A stretch of 64,000 nt of DNA from contig VWZF01005690.1 in NCBI GenBank assembly GCA_013396755.1, forward strand, positions 64,643 through 128,642. Direction: 5' to 3'. This DNA comes from Sclerurus mexicanus (lineage: Eukaryota > Chordata > Aves > Passeriformes > Furnariidae). Position numbers and translations under genes: made by a program. A model generated the notes under the pieces. That model was not told the origin of the DNA. It ran no database searches and saw only the letters and a list, made by a program, of their open reading frames with translations. Below are positions 23,666-35,079 of this stretch, piece after piece. Every line of letters starts with the position of its first letter. Within the stretch, counting starts at the first letter, position 1.

Positions 23666-25319
23666 ATTTTGGGGATAAATCCTGCAAATTGACAGGCTTT
23701 TTGGAGAACAGACTCAGGTGAACGTCCAGCTCATGAGTGACTACCCATGGTCACTCTCCTGGTGGACACACCTGCCCTGAAGGAAAAGGGGGAAAAAAGC
23801 CCCGGGTGAAGGCAGATCCTTCTCCTTCCCTCTCCACAGCAGCTTTTTGGCACTTTGAGGCACACCAGGGCAAAGCCCACGTGGAGCCAAGAGTCCTTGG
23901 AAGGAGAAAGTCCAGGCACTGAGTGATGGAGGACCTGCCACATCTCCGTGTGACAGACCGGGGTGGCACCTCGTGATGGGTCACTACCCTTGTCCCACCC
24001 CGGGGCGGTGGCAGCACCTCCCTGGCATCTCCAGCCATTGGATTTCCTGTGAGTTGCAGCAGAGAGAGGAGGAAATCAAACCACCCACAGGGCATTGGTT
24101 TCCTCACCTTTCCAGCCTCCAGAACAGACATTATCGTGTTTACAAGGCTGGGGGAATTATCAACTCTTGTGCCCATGGTTTGACTCCCAGCAGGGTGAGG
24201 CACTCCCAGGTATTGGCCAGCCCTGTGCCCTGAGCCTGTGCCCACCCACTGCTGCATTTACAGCCCCAAAAGGAACTTCCCCAGCAATAAATGCATTAAT
24301 GCCATGGAGATGCAGAGAGGAAAATCCAAATACCTTCAATCCAAAATCTCCTAAGGAAACACATCCTTTCAGAGCATTGTGTTTTACAGCTCAGCACCTC
24401 CCAGCTATGCTGAACTTCAGTTTGCTCATCCACTGCACCCAGCTCTGCTCCCAAATCCCCTGCCAGTGCCACAAAGCCACTTTGTCACTTCACCCCAAGG
24501 TCACAGCACGTGACATCAGCCCTTGGCTTCATTCACAGTCCAAGCGATGAGCTCTCCCTGCTCTGCCACAAGCCAGTAAGGTCAAGAGGCTGCATTCTGG
24601 TGGAGAAAAGAGCCTGCTGGCTGCTGAGCTACACACCAGTCTGCCCAGTGCCCTGTAGAAACTGGGAGCTGTCACTCAAGAGAGACTCATCAGTCAGTCC
24701 CCTTCGCTGTATCCCACATCTCAAAGCCACACACGTGGAAATGTAAATTATATCTTTACAGTGAGGAGGGACCAGACACCCAGGACACACAGGGATGGTT
24801 TCCACAGCTCTTAAACCACGCAGGACACCGGAGCATCCTCGTGGGTGATGCTGCTGTTCACCTCTGCTCTTCTCACCACAGGGACAGCTCAGGGGCTTGG
24901 AAGGCTCCAGTGATGGGATTTTGGAAGAGCCTTTCCCGCGCTCTGTGCTGAGATGGAGCTGCCCCTCGCTGGTCGCTGCCAGCACACCCGGCCCTGGGAA
25001 GGTCACCAGCAATGAGGGCACTTCCTTTGGTGGCCACTGAGGGTCCAACTCTTCGGTGGAAGAATGAATTTTGGGGGGTATTTTGCTTGATGCTCCATCA
25101 GGGATGAGCTTTCCCTCCTGCACCCCTGACCATTAACACACATCACAGAGTGTAAAAGTTAACGATGCCCATTTAACCCCCAGACCAACCCAGCTGCTCA
25201 GAACTGCTGACCAAATCCAGCGGGCAGAGTCCCCCCTCTGGAGCACAACGGCCGTCCTGCAGCAACGCTCCACTAAAACACGGTGGCTGTACAGTAGCCA
25301 AGTCATTTGAGAAAAGCAC

Positions 25320-25545
25320 TGGTATTTTTAGGCAGCGGGAGGACGTGTGGGAGAGATCTCCGAGCGCAGGCTGGTGCCATTTGCTGCAGGGCAGTTCCGA
25401 GGAGATTTATTGACACGGCGTGCGATCCGAAAGCGACACCGGCGCTCGTGGAGAGCCGGGCACGGATCGGCAGTGCTGGGGCTCGTGGCGGCTCCGTTCT
25501 GGGAGGCAACGTTTCCTTCTCTACGTGTAAACACCAAGGACAGGC
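25320..25545. promoter_or_regulatory. CpG-rich cluster with MEF2-like motif
   Basis: This is one of the most CpG-dense non-repeat patches between PPFIA4 and TMEM183A, with roughly 20 CpGs in about 220 bases. It opens with GGTATTTTTAG (25321-25331), the same 11 bases as at 11267-11277. No repeat family or protein signal is visible. It may be a promoter or enhancer. Confidence 0.33.
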
Positions 25546-28500
25546 AGAGTGAAAGCCATTTCTGTTTGCAGGGATGCTCTGGCTGCCAACTCCAAAAATG
25601 GCCACTGCGAAAGTCTGCTAACTAAACCAACTAGAAGCAGATGATCAAAGCGAGGAAAAAAATGCTCTTTTTTTTAATATGGCAGCCCCAACGTGTTGGC
25701 AGCAATCGAGTGATTGTCATCCAGGTTCTGATGCTGGGGAGAGGGAAAGAGAATCTTCTCCCTCCACCAAACACAAGCTGCTCTCTGGGGGCACGTCTGG
25801 AGGTCACAGAGGTAGCAGCAGCAAAGCAAACGCTTTCTGGATCTGGGGTAGAAGGAGAGACAGCTCAGAGCAGGAGAGAGGAGCCTTCTGGCTCCAATTA
25901 AACACTGGATGGGTTCAAATGAGTTAAGCCATTTTATTGTGCTCACGGAGAGTGGAGAGCCCAAGCTCCTGGAAGGGTTGAGGGAGGAGAAGGTTCTCCA
26001 AGGGATGCTGGCAGAGACCTCAGAGACCCTGCTCCATATCCTGTGTCCCAACAAAGCTCATGGGCACCTGCCTCCAGGTGCTGTGGTGCTGGAGAGGAGC
26101 ATGGACAGGCACATGGGAATCTCCAGGATTTCACCCATCCACTCCCTAGCACAGCCAGCTCAAAGTTTGGAAATTTGATTTGATCAACTTGATCAATTTG
26201 ATTCCATGGATTCTTTAGGGGCTTGTGTTTGCTGCTCCTCTGCCCCCACAAAACCTCTGGGAACCCTCCCCAGCCTGTCTGAGCCCAAATTCCTGGCAGG
26301 CACAGCCCTTCCTGTCTCCAGGCTGCAGGAGACGTGGGAATCAGGTTCCCTTGGCCCATCCTGCAGTGCATCCACGGTCAGACACTGCCACTGGTGATGC
26401 TCCCAGCCCCACAGGAACTGTGAGGGTGGCACAGGGACAGGATCTCTGCTGGAGCTGGCACCTCTGCATGGGCATGCAGCTGACAGCGATCCCATCCTCA
26501 GCCAGGGTGGCAAACACATCACCAGCACAGCAAGATGGCAAAGGCGGCGGCAGCACCCCGTGCCAGTGATGCCCACCCTGGCAGACCCCACCATCCATGG
26601 CCAGAAACCAGCTGTGGTAACACCAGCATGCCCCATAGAAACAATCTCTTGTGCAGACACAGGAGAAAAGCAGGATCTGGCTTTTCTCTGTGCCACCCTC
26701 ACACTGCATTGCCACCACCCCTTCCCGAGAGTAGGAGCTCAGTTTCACAGCATGCCAGGGAAAGCCAGCCCGAGGAGGAGACATTCAGCAGCAGCACAGC
26801 CACCTCATCCTGCAGGGAAACCACCCTGGGCACCTCGAAACAATGCTGTGGCCAAACAAGCCTTGAAACATCTCTCCTCAAATCCAGGTTGTCACCCAGG
26901 GAGACCTCAATCAAGCTGGGCAGTCCTTGGGATGAGCAGGAATTTCGAGGCATAGAGCTCTCCACTATGCCAGGGACAAAGGGAACAGGAGGGCACAGTG
27001 TCCCCTGGCTTTGGTCTCGTCTGAGGTCCCTGGGTGGGCTCACAGGACAACGAGCCACCAAGGTGCTTCCTGAGAGCTCCACTGCCAAGGGAAAGCATCC
27101 TCCTGCCACCTCAGGCAGAGAAATCACACTCACACAAGGTACTTGTGTGCTATGTGGGACAGTTTGGGACCAGAATAACTTCCCCTCCTGGCTGATCAGA
27201 GTGTGAATAAATCACACACGGCCAAAAATAACCTCTGGACATTTCTGACTCCTTCCTGTAAAACAGTTCGGGGGGGGGATGCTTGAAAGAAGCCCAGATC
27301 GAGTCAGCAGAGCTGCCAGACACTGAACTACAGGCCAGGTTAACTGGATTACGGACTCTGTACAAGCCCAGCTCTCCCCTCACTGCCCAGCACCATGAAT
27401 GCCTGCACAGGGAACAGTGGTAGGCCCCGCCACCAAGCCTACTTAAGTCATGATTAAGAGCCCGAGATGAGGTTTATGACACCTGTGTTAACGCCACAGC
27501 AAGGCTATAAACACCTTCCCGATTCTGGAAGCCTGGAAGGTCAGGCTTTGGCAGGAGAGGATCCAGTTGAGGATTCACCGCACGAATGAGGCTCTGGAAA
27601 AGCGAGAGCTGGGCTGGCAGCGAGGCTGAACATGCCCTTCCCCTACACTCCAGCCATGCAGAGCACGGCCCAGCTCCTGCCTCTGGACCCCTCTGGGGCA
27701 CCCCAGGGCTGCACCACATCCCTGCTGTCCCAGCACATCACCCGCACCGGGAACGACACCAGCCAGGGATGGAATCCCGCTCGGAATTACCGAGAAAATT
27801 CATTTCTGCCAGGAAAGGGTGGAAAGGAGCTTTAAATCCATGCACCAGGTGGCTGGGCAGCGATTTCGGGCGGGGGTCCCTTGCCCTGCTGTGCCATCGT
27901 GCCCTGGCCAGGGATGCTGTGCTCTCCGGAAGGCTGGAAGGAGAGTTCCAGGCAGGAAGAGCCTCCTCCCCTGCTGCGCATCCCCCGGCACCGAGCCCGC
28001 TATTTAAGGAACTCTGTTCTAAAGATGCCCCTGTCAGCATCTCACCTGCCCACGGAGGAGCTGCGCCCGTGCCCTGGCATTCCCTGGCATTCCCTGGCAG
28101 GCACTGGGGCAGGGCACAGCTGGATGCTGCTGGGGAGAGTGGCACCATGCAGCAAAAATCCCTGGGATCTGCCCTCTCCTGGAAAGCGCTGGCCAGCAGG
28201 CTGGGGGAGCTGAGCTCTCAGCAGCCACTTGTTTTCCTCCTTTTTTTTTCTCCTGGTTTTTTTTTTTTTGGTTTTTTTTTTGGATGCAATTAGAGGCAGC
28301 CACCCAGCCGGCACCTCCTCAGAGAAGCGTGGCAGGAACTGAAAACTGGGAGCTGGGAGGGGGGGAAATAAAATAATCTGCATTTCAGATCCGTTCCAGC
28401 CTTGTCAGTCCTGCAGGATTACAGAGCTGGAGACCCACGAGCTGCTTTGAAACACCACGGGGAAGAGGCAGCAAAGGAAGGGACACATGGAGGACACGGG

Positions 28501-28663
28501 GTCAGTCCCCTCCTGGACAGTGGGTTTTGGGGAAGGTTTGGCACCCAGATCCTCCTGTGGGGTGGGAATTGCTGCCCTGCCATGGCTGCAGGGGGGCCGA
28601 GGGGCAGCAGGGCTGCTCCAGGCTTGGCTTTGCACAGAAGGGAGAGAGACAAGCACCTGCTTC

Positions 28664-29065
28664 ACTCACAGAATAGCAGAACCAGACTGGTTTGGGTTGG
28701 AAGGGAGCTTAAAACTCATCCCATTCCACCCCCTGCCATGGGCAGGGACACCTTCCACCAGCCCAGGCTGCTCCAAGCCCTGTCCAACCTGGCCTTGGAC
28801 ACTTCCAGGGATGGGGCAGCCTGGGATGGGATGGGAAATCTGTGCTGGGGCCTCACCACTGTCTGAGAAAAGAATTTCTTTCTAACATCTAATCTAAATC
28901 TCTCCTCTTTCAGCGTGAACACACTCCCCTCGTCCTGGCACTCCCGTTCCTGATGAAGAGCCCCTCTCCAACTTCCCTGCAGGCCCTTGCAGACACTGGA
29001 AGGGGCTCCGAGGTCTCCACACAACCTTCTCTTCTCCAGGCTGAGCAGCCCCAGCTTTCCCAGCC
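28664..29065 (-). mobile_element. CR1 LINE fragment, about 400 bases (antisense)
   Basis: The longest CR1 copy in this half of the window. It runs from CACAGAATAGCAGAACCAGA through TTGGGTTGGAAGGGAGCTTA, CTGCCATGGGCAGGGACACC and AAGAATTTCTTTCTAACATC to CTTCTCTTCTCCAGGCTGAG and CCCCAGCTTTCCCAGCC. The order is that of a CR1 3' half on the minus strand. No intact reverse transcriptase frame remains. Confidence 0.92.
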
Positions 29066-31899
29066 GGATTCCCCAGAACATCCTCACCCTTCAAACGAAC
29101 CAGAGGGTTTTACCACGTGCCCCCCACGTTTGAACCTGATTGACCACAGCACGAGAAGGAGCAGAATCCAATTACACCAGCCCAGCTCTTTTTAGCAGAG
29201 AACCTTGAATCGTTTTCCACGACTTCTGCTCCAGATGGGCCCAAGCACAGACCTGTCCCCCAACACTGCAGTTGTTCCATGTGATATTTTCCCTTCCTGC
29301 CTCCCAAATGCCAACCCGTGTGAACACACCCACACGTGCACCCACCTCCAGCCTCTCGGCGGCGTCTGCTCACGGAGGAGGCCTTCAAGTACTGAAAATT
29401 CCCAGCCACAGCCCTCAGGAGCTTGGCCAGGGCTGGGACCCACCTGCAGAGCCCACACCAGAGCCCTCAGGTCCCTCACCCCACACCTGGTGCTTGGCAT
29501 TTCATGGAAAGCATCTGGAAAGAGCAGGGTTGTCTCTCTGGGAGGAAAGCTGAGCAGTGGATCCAACATCCTTCTCCACCAGTTAATATTCCAGAGACCT
29601 CCCAGCTCACTTTTGGGAGCCATCCGGGAAACCTCTGGCTCACCAAAGCATTCTTTGGGAGGAAATTAATTGTAAATTAAGGTTTCAAGGTTAGATAAAG
29701 AATCCAGCATCTTTCTGCTTTGCTGGAAAAGCTGAAATGGCACGGCCCAGGTGGCGGATGGACATCCATGCTGAAGTCACTCCCTGTCCCCAGAGCGGAG
29801 CCCTCCAGACACACTTCCAGTTGGGACCAATTTGGGTTCAGCCCCCTCTGAGGCTCCAGGGCTGCCTCCCCCAGTTCAGTGTGAACTCCCACCTCCAACA
29901 TGGGGTCAGGTCCTTTCCCAGCACCCACTCACGGCCAACCTGTCACCCACAGCACACCAGGACCCCATCAACTCACACTCAGCCTCCTCCTCTTCCTCAC
30001 ATCACCATCCTCATCCTCGTCCCCGCCCCAGTGGGAGCCGCCTGAAAGGACAAGGCTTGAAAAAAGGCTCCTCAAAGGTACAGATGAGGAGGGTTTCAGG
30101 GCAGTTTTTACTCCTGGTGTTTTCTGAGACAACTAAGACAGGCAGGAACCCAAATCTGCAGCAGGTTCAGTCCCTCAGCACCTGCACTTCAGCTGCCGGT
30201 GGATGCCAAGGCACAGCTGGGCCAAGCCACTGGTGCAGAGCAAGATCCACTTGCCACAAAGCCAGGAAGCTGTACGGAGAGGGCTGAGATGCTTAATCCC
30301 ACATCTGCCAATCCACAGCTGAGCTGGCCACTCCAGGAAGCTGGATCTGTCCATCAGTCCCAGCACTGGTGCCTCAGGAACCTGCCAGTTTAGAGGCTCC
30401 CCCACCCTCCAGTTGGTGACACAAGTCCCGGACAACCTCTGGGCTGTCTCCCGGAAAAGAGAGGCAGGAGGAGCAAAGCACCACAGCTGGGAAGGCACCT
30501 GTGCACCTGAGCACCCCTGGGTGCCAGGGAGACAGCAGCAGGAGCTGTGCCCCTGGCTCCCTCACAAATCTCCAGGGAAGTCCCCAGAGATCTGTCCTGT
30601 TTCTCAACCAGCACATGCAGATCATGATGTCCCTAAGAACACAGGGACCTGAGACTCCCAGGCCACCAGAGATGCAAAGACACCAACTTTCCATCTCCTC
30701 TAAAGCTCAGACAGCATCACAACCAAGAAACTCCCAAACCACACAGGCATGTTCACCCAGGTCCCAAACTCCAGCTCACACCTCGCCTCTGGAGCAGCTC
30801 ACACTCACAGAGTGGCTTGGTGGTATCAAACCCACCAGGAGAACCTCATTCCAGCACCCAGCAGATGGTGGCAAACGAGCTTAAATGAACACTTTGCCAA
30901 CCCTGACTTGGCCAAAACCAGGGCGTCCCCAGAAGGGTTTGCACAGCTTTGACAAAACCCAGCTCCCTTAGCCAATTGCTGTTATAATGATGCAATTTAG
31001 GGGATAAACAAGCCCTTAAAGGCTGGTAATTCAGGAGAAACCCGTGGTGTCTGGAGGCAGCTTGCCATGGCTGTGATGAGCTGGCCCCAGCTGAGAGAGG
31101 ATGCAAGCACAGCTGGAGCTGGCCAGGCTGGCAGGATGCTCCCTGTGCTGCTCCAGCCCTGGGCACAGCGGCCAAAGCCAGGCTGGCCCAGCTCGGGGAG
31201 CATTTCCCCAATTCCGAGCTGGACCAGCTTGGCAGGTGCTGAGCTCCGTGAGCATCTCTGTGTGTGGCAGCATCCCCACGAGCTGGTCCGGCCCAGAGGT
31301 CGGTGCCAGGCAGATGCTCAGAGGGGCTGGCACAGCCCAGAGCTCGAGGGCAGGAACAGCACTGAGGGAGGGGGGATACAGCACTGGGAAATCAGAGGAG
31401 CAGAAGCCCAGGGTAAGACCAGGCCCCCCAGCATCCCTGCCCTCCCCCCAGCACAAGGTGGCAGCTGCGAGGGAGGGGGTGCAAAAGGACAGTTTGGGGG
31501 GCTGCAAGGGGCACGGAGCAGCTGAAAATCGAGGAACCCCCTCCCCACTCCTGGGTTACAGGAATCACTGCCTTCCCCACAACCGTGCAGCCTCGGGGGG
31601 TGGATGTGCCCACCCTCCACCCCCCTGCCCACACACACACACCCAGCAGGGACAGGGCAGCGCATCTGCCCGGCTCTGCCCCCGCTCTGGGGCCAGCACA
31701 GTTGGGGGCGCATCATCCCCCTTGGCTCAGATGACCAGCCCGGGGGTAAAGTCAGGGCACGGCAGGTGCCCCCCCAACCCAGCTCGGGGGTGAGGATGGC
31801 AACCCCCGGCTCAGATTCAACCCGAGGGACACGGGGGAGCTCAGCACACCCCGACTCCAAGGAGTACCGGGGTGGGAGACAAAGCCCCCCGGCGGGAGC

Positions 31900-32564
31900 C
31901 AGGGAGACGGGCAGAGCATCCCCCGCGGCACGGCAGGGCTCGGCATCCCGGCCCGGCCCCACCCGGGGGAACAGGGAGCATCCCCTCGTGGGGAGGGGGG
32001 AGCACAGCACCCCTGGGGGCTGCTAAAAGGATTGAGACCCCCGAGTCCGACACCACCGGGAGGAGCTGAGCATGCCCACGGGGAGGATAAAAGGCCATAG
32101 CCCCCCCGAGTGCAGCCCCACTGCGGGGGGATCAGCATCCCCCGGGGAGGGGCAGAGCATCCCCGCGGGGAAGGCTAAAAGGGCAGAGCCCCCCGAGTCC
32201 AGCACCACTGGGGGGGAGCTGAGCATCCCTTCGAGGGGGAGCAGAGCATCCTTTCTTGGGGAGCAGAGCATCCTTTCTTGGGGAGCAGAGCATCCCTTCG
32301 AGGGGGAGCGGAGCATCCTTTCGGGGGGAGCAGAGCATCCCCACGGAGGAAGCACATCATCCTCTCGGGGGGAGCTGAGCATCCTCTCGTGGGGGGGGAG
32401 GGGAAGCAGAGCACCCACAGTGGGAGGCAATAAGGGTTGAACCCCCCAGGTCCAGCCCCACTGCGGGGGGCTCAGCATCCCTCCTCGGGGGGAGCAGAGC
32501 ATCCCCGGCGGGGGGAGGCTACAAGGATCGAACGCTGCGGGTCCGGCCCCGCCGGGAGGGTGGG
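31900..32564. repeat. Two-level G-rich tandem repeat
   Basis: Short units of about 22-24 bases (GGGGGAGCAGAGCATCC plus a variable end) are repeated, most regularly at 32214-32400. They sit inside longer repeats that restart with a 'taaaagg...gagccccccgagtcc' type lead near 32024, 32085, 32176, 32427 and 32520. Runs of five to seven G are frequent. The array ends at the single N at 32565. Long open frames across it are repeat artefacts. Confidence 0.88.
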
Positions 32565-32565
32565 N
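32565..32565. other. Assembly join (single N)
   Basis: A lone N at the right edge of the G-rich tandem repeat, where an assembler would be expected to fail. The true repeat length is probably unknown. Confidence 0.85.
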
Positions 32566-32689
32566 GCACATCCCCGGGACACGCCTTCATCCACGGACAC
32601 ACCCTTGGGAACACGCCCTTCATCCTTGGGGACACCCTTGGGAACACGCGCTTCCCCTGGACACGCCCCGCAGGTGAGGGGAGGTGGGG

Positions 32690-33470
32690 CAAGGAGAAGT
32701 TTGGGGTCAGGAACATCCTTGGGGGGCAGGAATCCCCCGTGGGAAGGGACGGAGAGAAAAGTCAGAAGGGCTGCAGGAATTCCTGCAAGGGGAAACTTTC
32801 CTAGGGGGCAGGAATCTCCTTGGGGGGAAGGAATCCCCCGGCGGAGCAGGAATCCCCTGTGGGAAGGGACAGAACCCCCTGGGAAGGACAGAAAACTCTG
32901 AAGGAGTGCAGAAATTCCTCCAAGGGGAAACTTTCCTGGGGGGCAGGAGCCTCCTTGGGGGGCAGGAACCCCCCTTGGAGGGACAGAAAAGTCTGAAGGG
33001 GTGCAGGATCCCCCCTGGGAAGGGAAGGAACCCCCTGGGAGGGACAGAAAACTCTAAAGAGGGGCAGGAATCCCCCCACGAGGGAACTTTCCTGGGGGGG
33101 CAGGAACCTCCTTGGTGGGAAGGAACCCCCCTGGGAAAGGAAGGAACCTCCCTTGGAGGGACAGAAAACTCTGAAGGGGTGCAAGAACCCCCCTGGAAAG
33201 GGAACTCTCCTGGGGGGCAGGAATCTCCTCGGGGAGCAGGACCCTCCCCGGGAAGACAGAAAATTCTGAGGGGGTGCAGGAATTCCCCCAGGGAAAACTT
33301 TCCGGGGGGGGCAGGATCCCCTGGGAAGGGATGGAACCACCCTTGGGGGACAGAAACCTCTGAGAGGGGCCAAGAATCCCCCTGTGGGAGCAGAAATCTC
33401 TCCTGGGGGACAGGGAGGGCAGGAATCCCCCTGGGATGGGCAGTAACCTCCTTGGGTACTGTTGAGGGGT
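32690..33470. repeat. Degenerate G-rich minisatellite
   Basis: Recurring blocks of the form GGGGAAACTTTCCTGGGGGG, GGCAGGAATCTCCTTGGGG and GGGACAGAAAACTCTGAAGG lie head to tail. The spacing between CTTTCC-type blocks varies from about 100 to 160 bases, so units have been partly deleted or duplicated. Glycine/proline-rich frames on both strands arise from this repeat. Confidence 0.88.
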
Positions 33471-34359
33471 ACATACTGTGATATGTCACCCCTCCAAATT
33501 TCAGGGTGTGCAAGGCTGGACCATCACCCTTTGCCACCCTGGCACCCTAAATGGGATTTGGGACAGAGGGTGCCCAGGAACTGCAACAGGACTGGGGACC
33601 CTGGAAGCACAGGGCCCTGGCACAGCCCTCGGGACCCTTGCCCAGCCCTTTGAACACAGGCACAGCAGCTGAAGAAAATACTCTGTCTAGTCCCATTAAC
33701 TATTAAAAACTCACCAGCTGGAGGATCCTGAGAGAACTCCCGGGGAACCAGGACAAGCCTTGGCAGGGGGGTGTGCCAGAGTTGGGCACCAGAAGTAGAG
33801 AAGGGGACACTGAAATCTGCCAAGGGCTTCAGGGAACCAGGATGAGGAGGTCACAAGGCTTCTGAATTCCTAAATAACCTAAATTAGAATTCTTAAATAA
33901 GAGTTGTGAATAACCTAAAGGGGTTTTTTCGGTGTTTGGGGGAGAAAGAGGACTTGGAGGCTGAAAACATCCATCTGGGTCACCCCAAAGTCATCACGTG
34001 CCATCAGAATATCCTGTAATGGTTCAAAGGGCTTATTCTCCTGATTCCGAAGTGAAATATCCTGCTTGGAAAAGAAGCTGGGATGGGGAGGAGACAGTAG
34101 TTCTAGCTGCTAAATTGAGTTATCCTTAATATCACACAATGTATGAAATATTTCACACGAGTCCTTTGGTATGAGGCCATGGGAGGAGGGAGGACTCATG
34201 CCAGGGGGTTCCAGCACTGGTATCCAGAGGGATTTTCCTGATGGATTTTCTCTTCAAACATCTACTGTGGACTTCTGGCTTATGGATACAACTGCCCGGT
34301 AACTCCTCGTGACATTCGTGGCCATCTGTGATCTCCAATTCCCCATCCCCCTCACTGGG

Positions 34360-34612
34360 AGTGGATCCCCTGAGGTCCCCCATGAACTGGGAGGATTGAG
34401 AAAGAGGGATCCCCTGAGGTCCCCCCATTACTGGGAGGATTGAGAAAGAGGGATCCCCTGAGGTCCCCCCATTACTGGGAGGATTGAGAAAGAGGGATCC
34501 CCTGAGGTCCCCCATGACTGGGAGGACTGGGAAAGAGGGATCCCCTGAGGTCCCCCCATTACTGGGAGGATTGAGAAAGAGGGATCCCCTGAGGTCCCTC
34601 AAGGACCCTCAG
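34360..34612. repeat. 44-base minisatellite, 5 full copies
   Basis: Units beginning TGAGGTCCCCCCATTACTGG and carrying GAGGATTGAGAAAGAGGGAT recur at 34371, 34415, 34459, 34503, 34546 and 34590. The spacing is 44 bases except one of 43. The array lies about 400-650 bases upstream of the TMEM183A start codon. Confidence 0.93.
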
Positions 34613-34619
34613 TACTGGA

Positions 34620-35008
34620 AGGACTGAGATATGGGGAATCTCCTCAGGCCCCCTGTTACTGGGAGGGGGCAGTTACTTCACAGATCCTTACTGGGAGCAC
34701 TGGGAGGTGGAGAATCTCCTCAGGCCCCCCATTACAGGGAGCGCTGGGGAGGAAACTACTCAGGGGGACACATTACTGGGAGCACTGGGAGAAGGATCCC
34801 TTCAGGCCCCCCCCATTACTGGGAGCACTGGGAGGGGGGTATCCCCTCAGGGATCCTCGTTATTGGAGGCAATGCCATCAGGGACCCTCAGTACTGGGAC
34901 GACTGGGGAGAAAACTCCTCAGGGGGACACGTTACTGGGAGGTCTGGGGAGGGGGGAAACCCCTTTAGGGTCCCCCCTTACTGGGAGCACTGGGAGGGGG
35001 GAATCCCC
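34620..35008. repeat. Degenerate repeat at the TMEM183A promoter
   Basis: Related but looser units (TTACTGGGAGCACTGGGAGG alternating with CTCCTCAGG and CCCCTCAGG) continue from the 44-base array almost to the TMEM183A start. The last unit ends at the N at 35009, seven bases before the ATG. The TMEM183A 5' UTR and core promoter are therefore either embedded in repeat or partly missing. Confidence 0.8.
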
Positions 35009-35009
35009 N
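35009..35009. other. Assembly join (single N) at the TMEM183A start
   Basis: A lone N seven bases upstream of the TMEM183A ATG. Sequence of the 5' UTR may be missing here; the repeat to the left and the coding exon to the right were probably joined by the scaffolder. Confidence 0.8.
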
Positions 35010-35015
35010 GCAGCA

Positions 35016-35079
35016 ATGCCCCGCAGGGCCGCCCGCAAGCGCCTCAAGTTCCGCGCCGACGATGTGTGCTCCGAGCGCG
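35016..35079 (+). CDS. TMEM183A: TMEM183A exon 1 (coding part)
   Basis: Encodes MPRRAARKRLKFRADDVCSER plus the first base of a Val codon, followed by a GTGAGA donor at 35080. The ATG is chosen because it matches the second Met of the human protein and no upstream in-frame coding sequence is visible across the N at 35009. Confidence 0.9.

Larger units (their letters stand above)
7211..34359. other. Noncoding block between PPFIA4 and TMEM183A
   Basis: I see no exon with a recognisable protein family on either strand here. The long open frames are low-complexity, proline- or glycine-rich, and overlap on both strands, as expected from GC-rich DNA with few stops. Contents are listed separately: CR1 fragments, one triplet-phased repeat, three CpG-rich clusters, and G-rich tandem repeats from 31.9 kb. 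In sampled lines the + strand carries A>T and C>G, for example around 14.0, 16.1, 26.8 and 30.7 kb. This is the mirror image of the TMEM183A introns. Transcription-linked skew would imply leftward transcription, so part of this block may be PPFIA4 5' introns. Confidence 0.55.

Noticed and set aside
27990..28020. TATTTAAGG as a possible TATA box
   Set aside because: No supporting start, splice or coding signal nearby.
32437..33537. Long Gly/Glu/Pro-rich frames of 150-276 residues on both strands
   Set aside because: Repeat artefacts of the G-rich minisatellites; frames on both strands look equally 'repetitive' and match no family I know.
7211..34359. Search for MYOG, ADIPOR1, CYB5R1 or other expected 1q32 neighbours
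   Set aside because: No matching bHLH, seven-helix or reductase exon was recognised in any frame.
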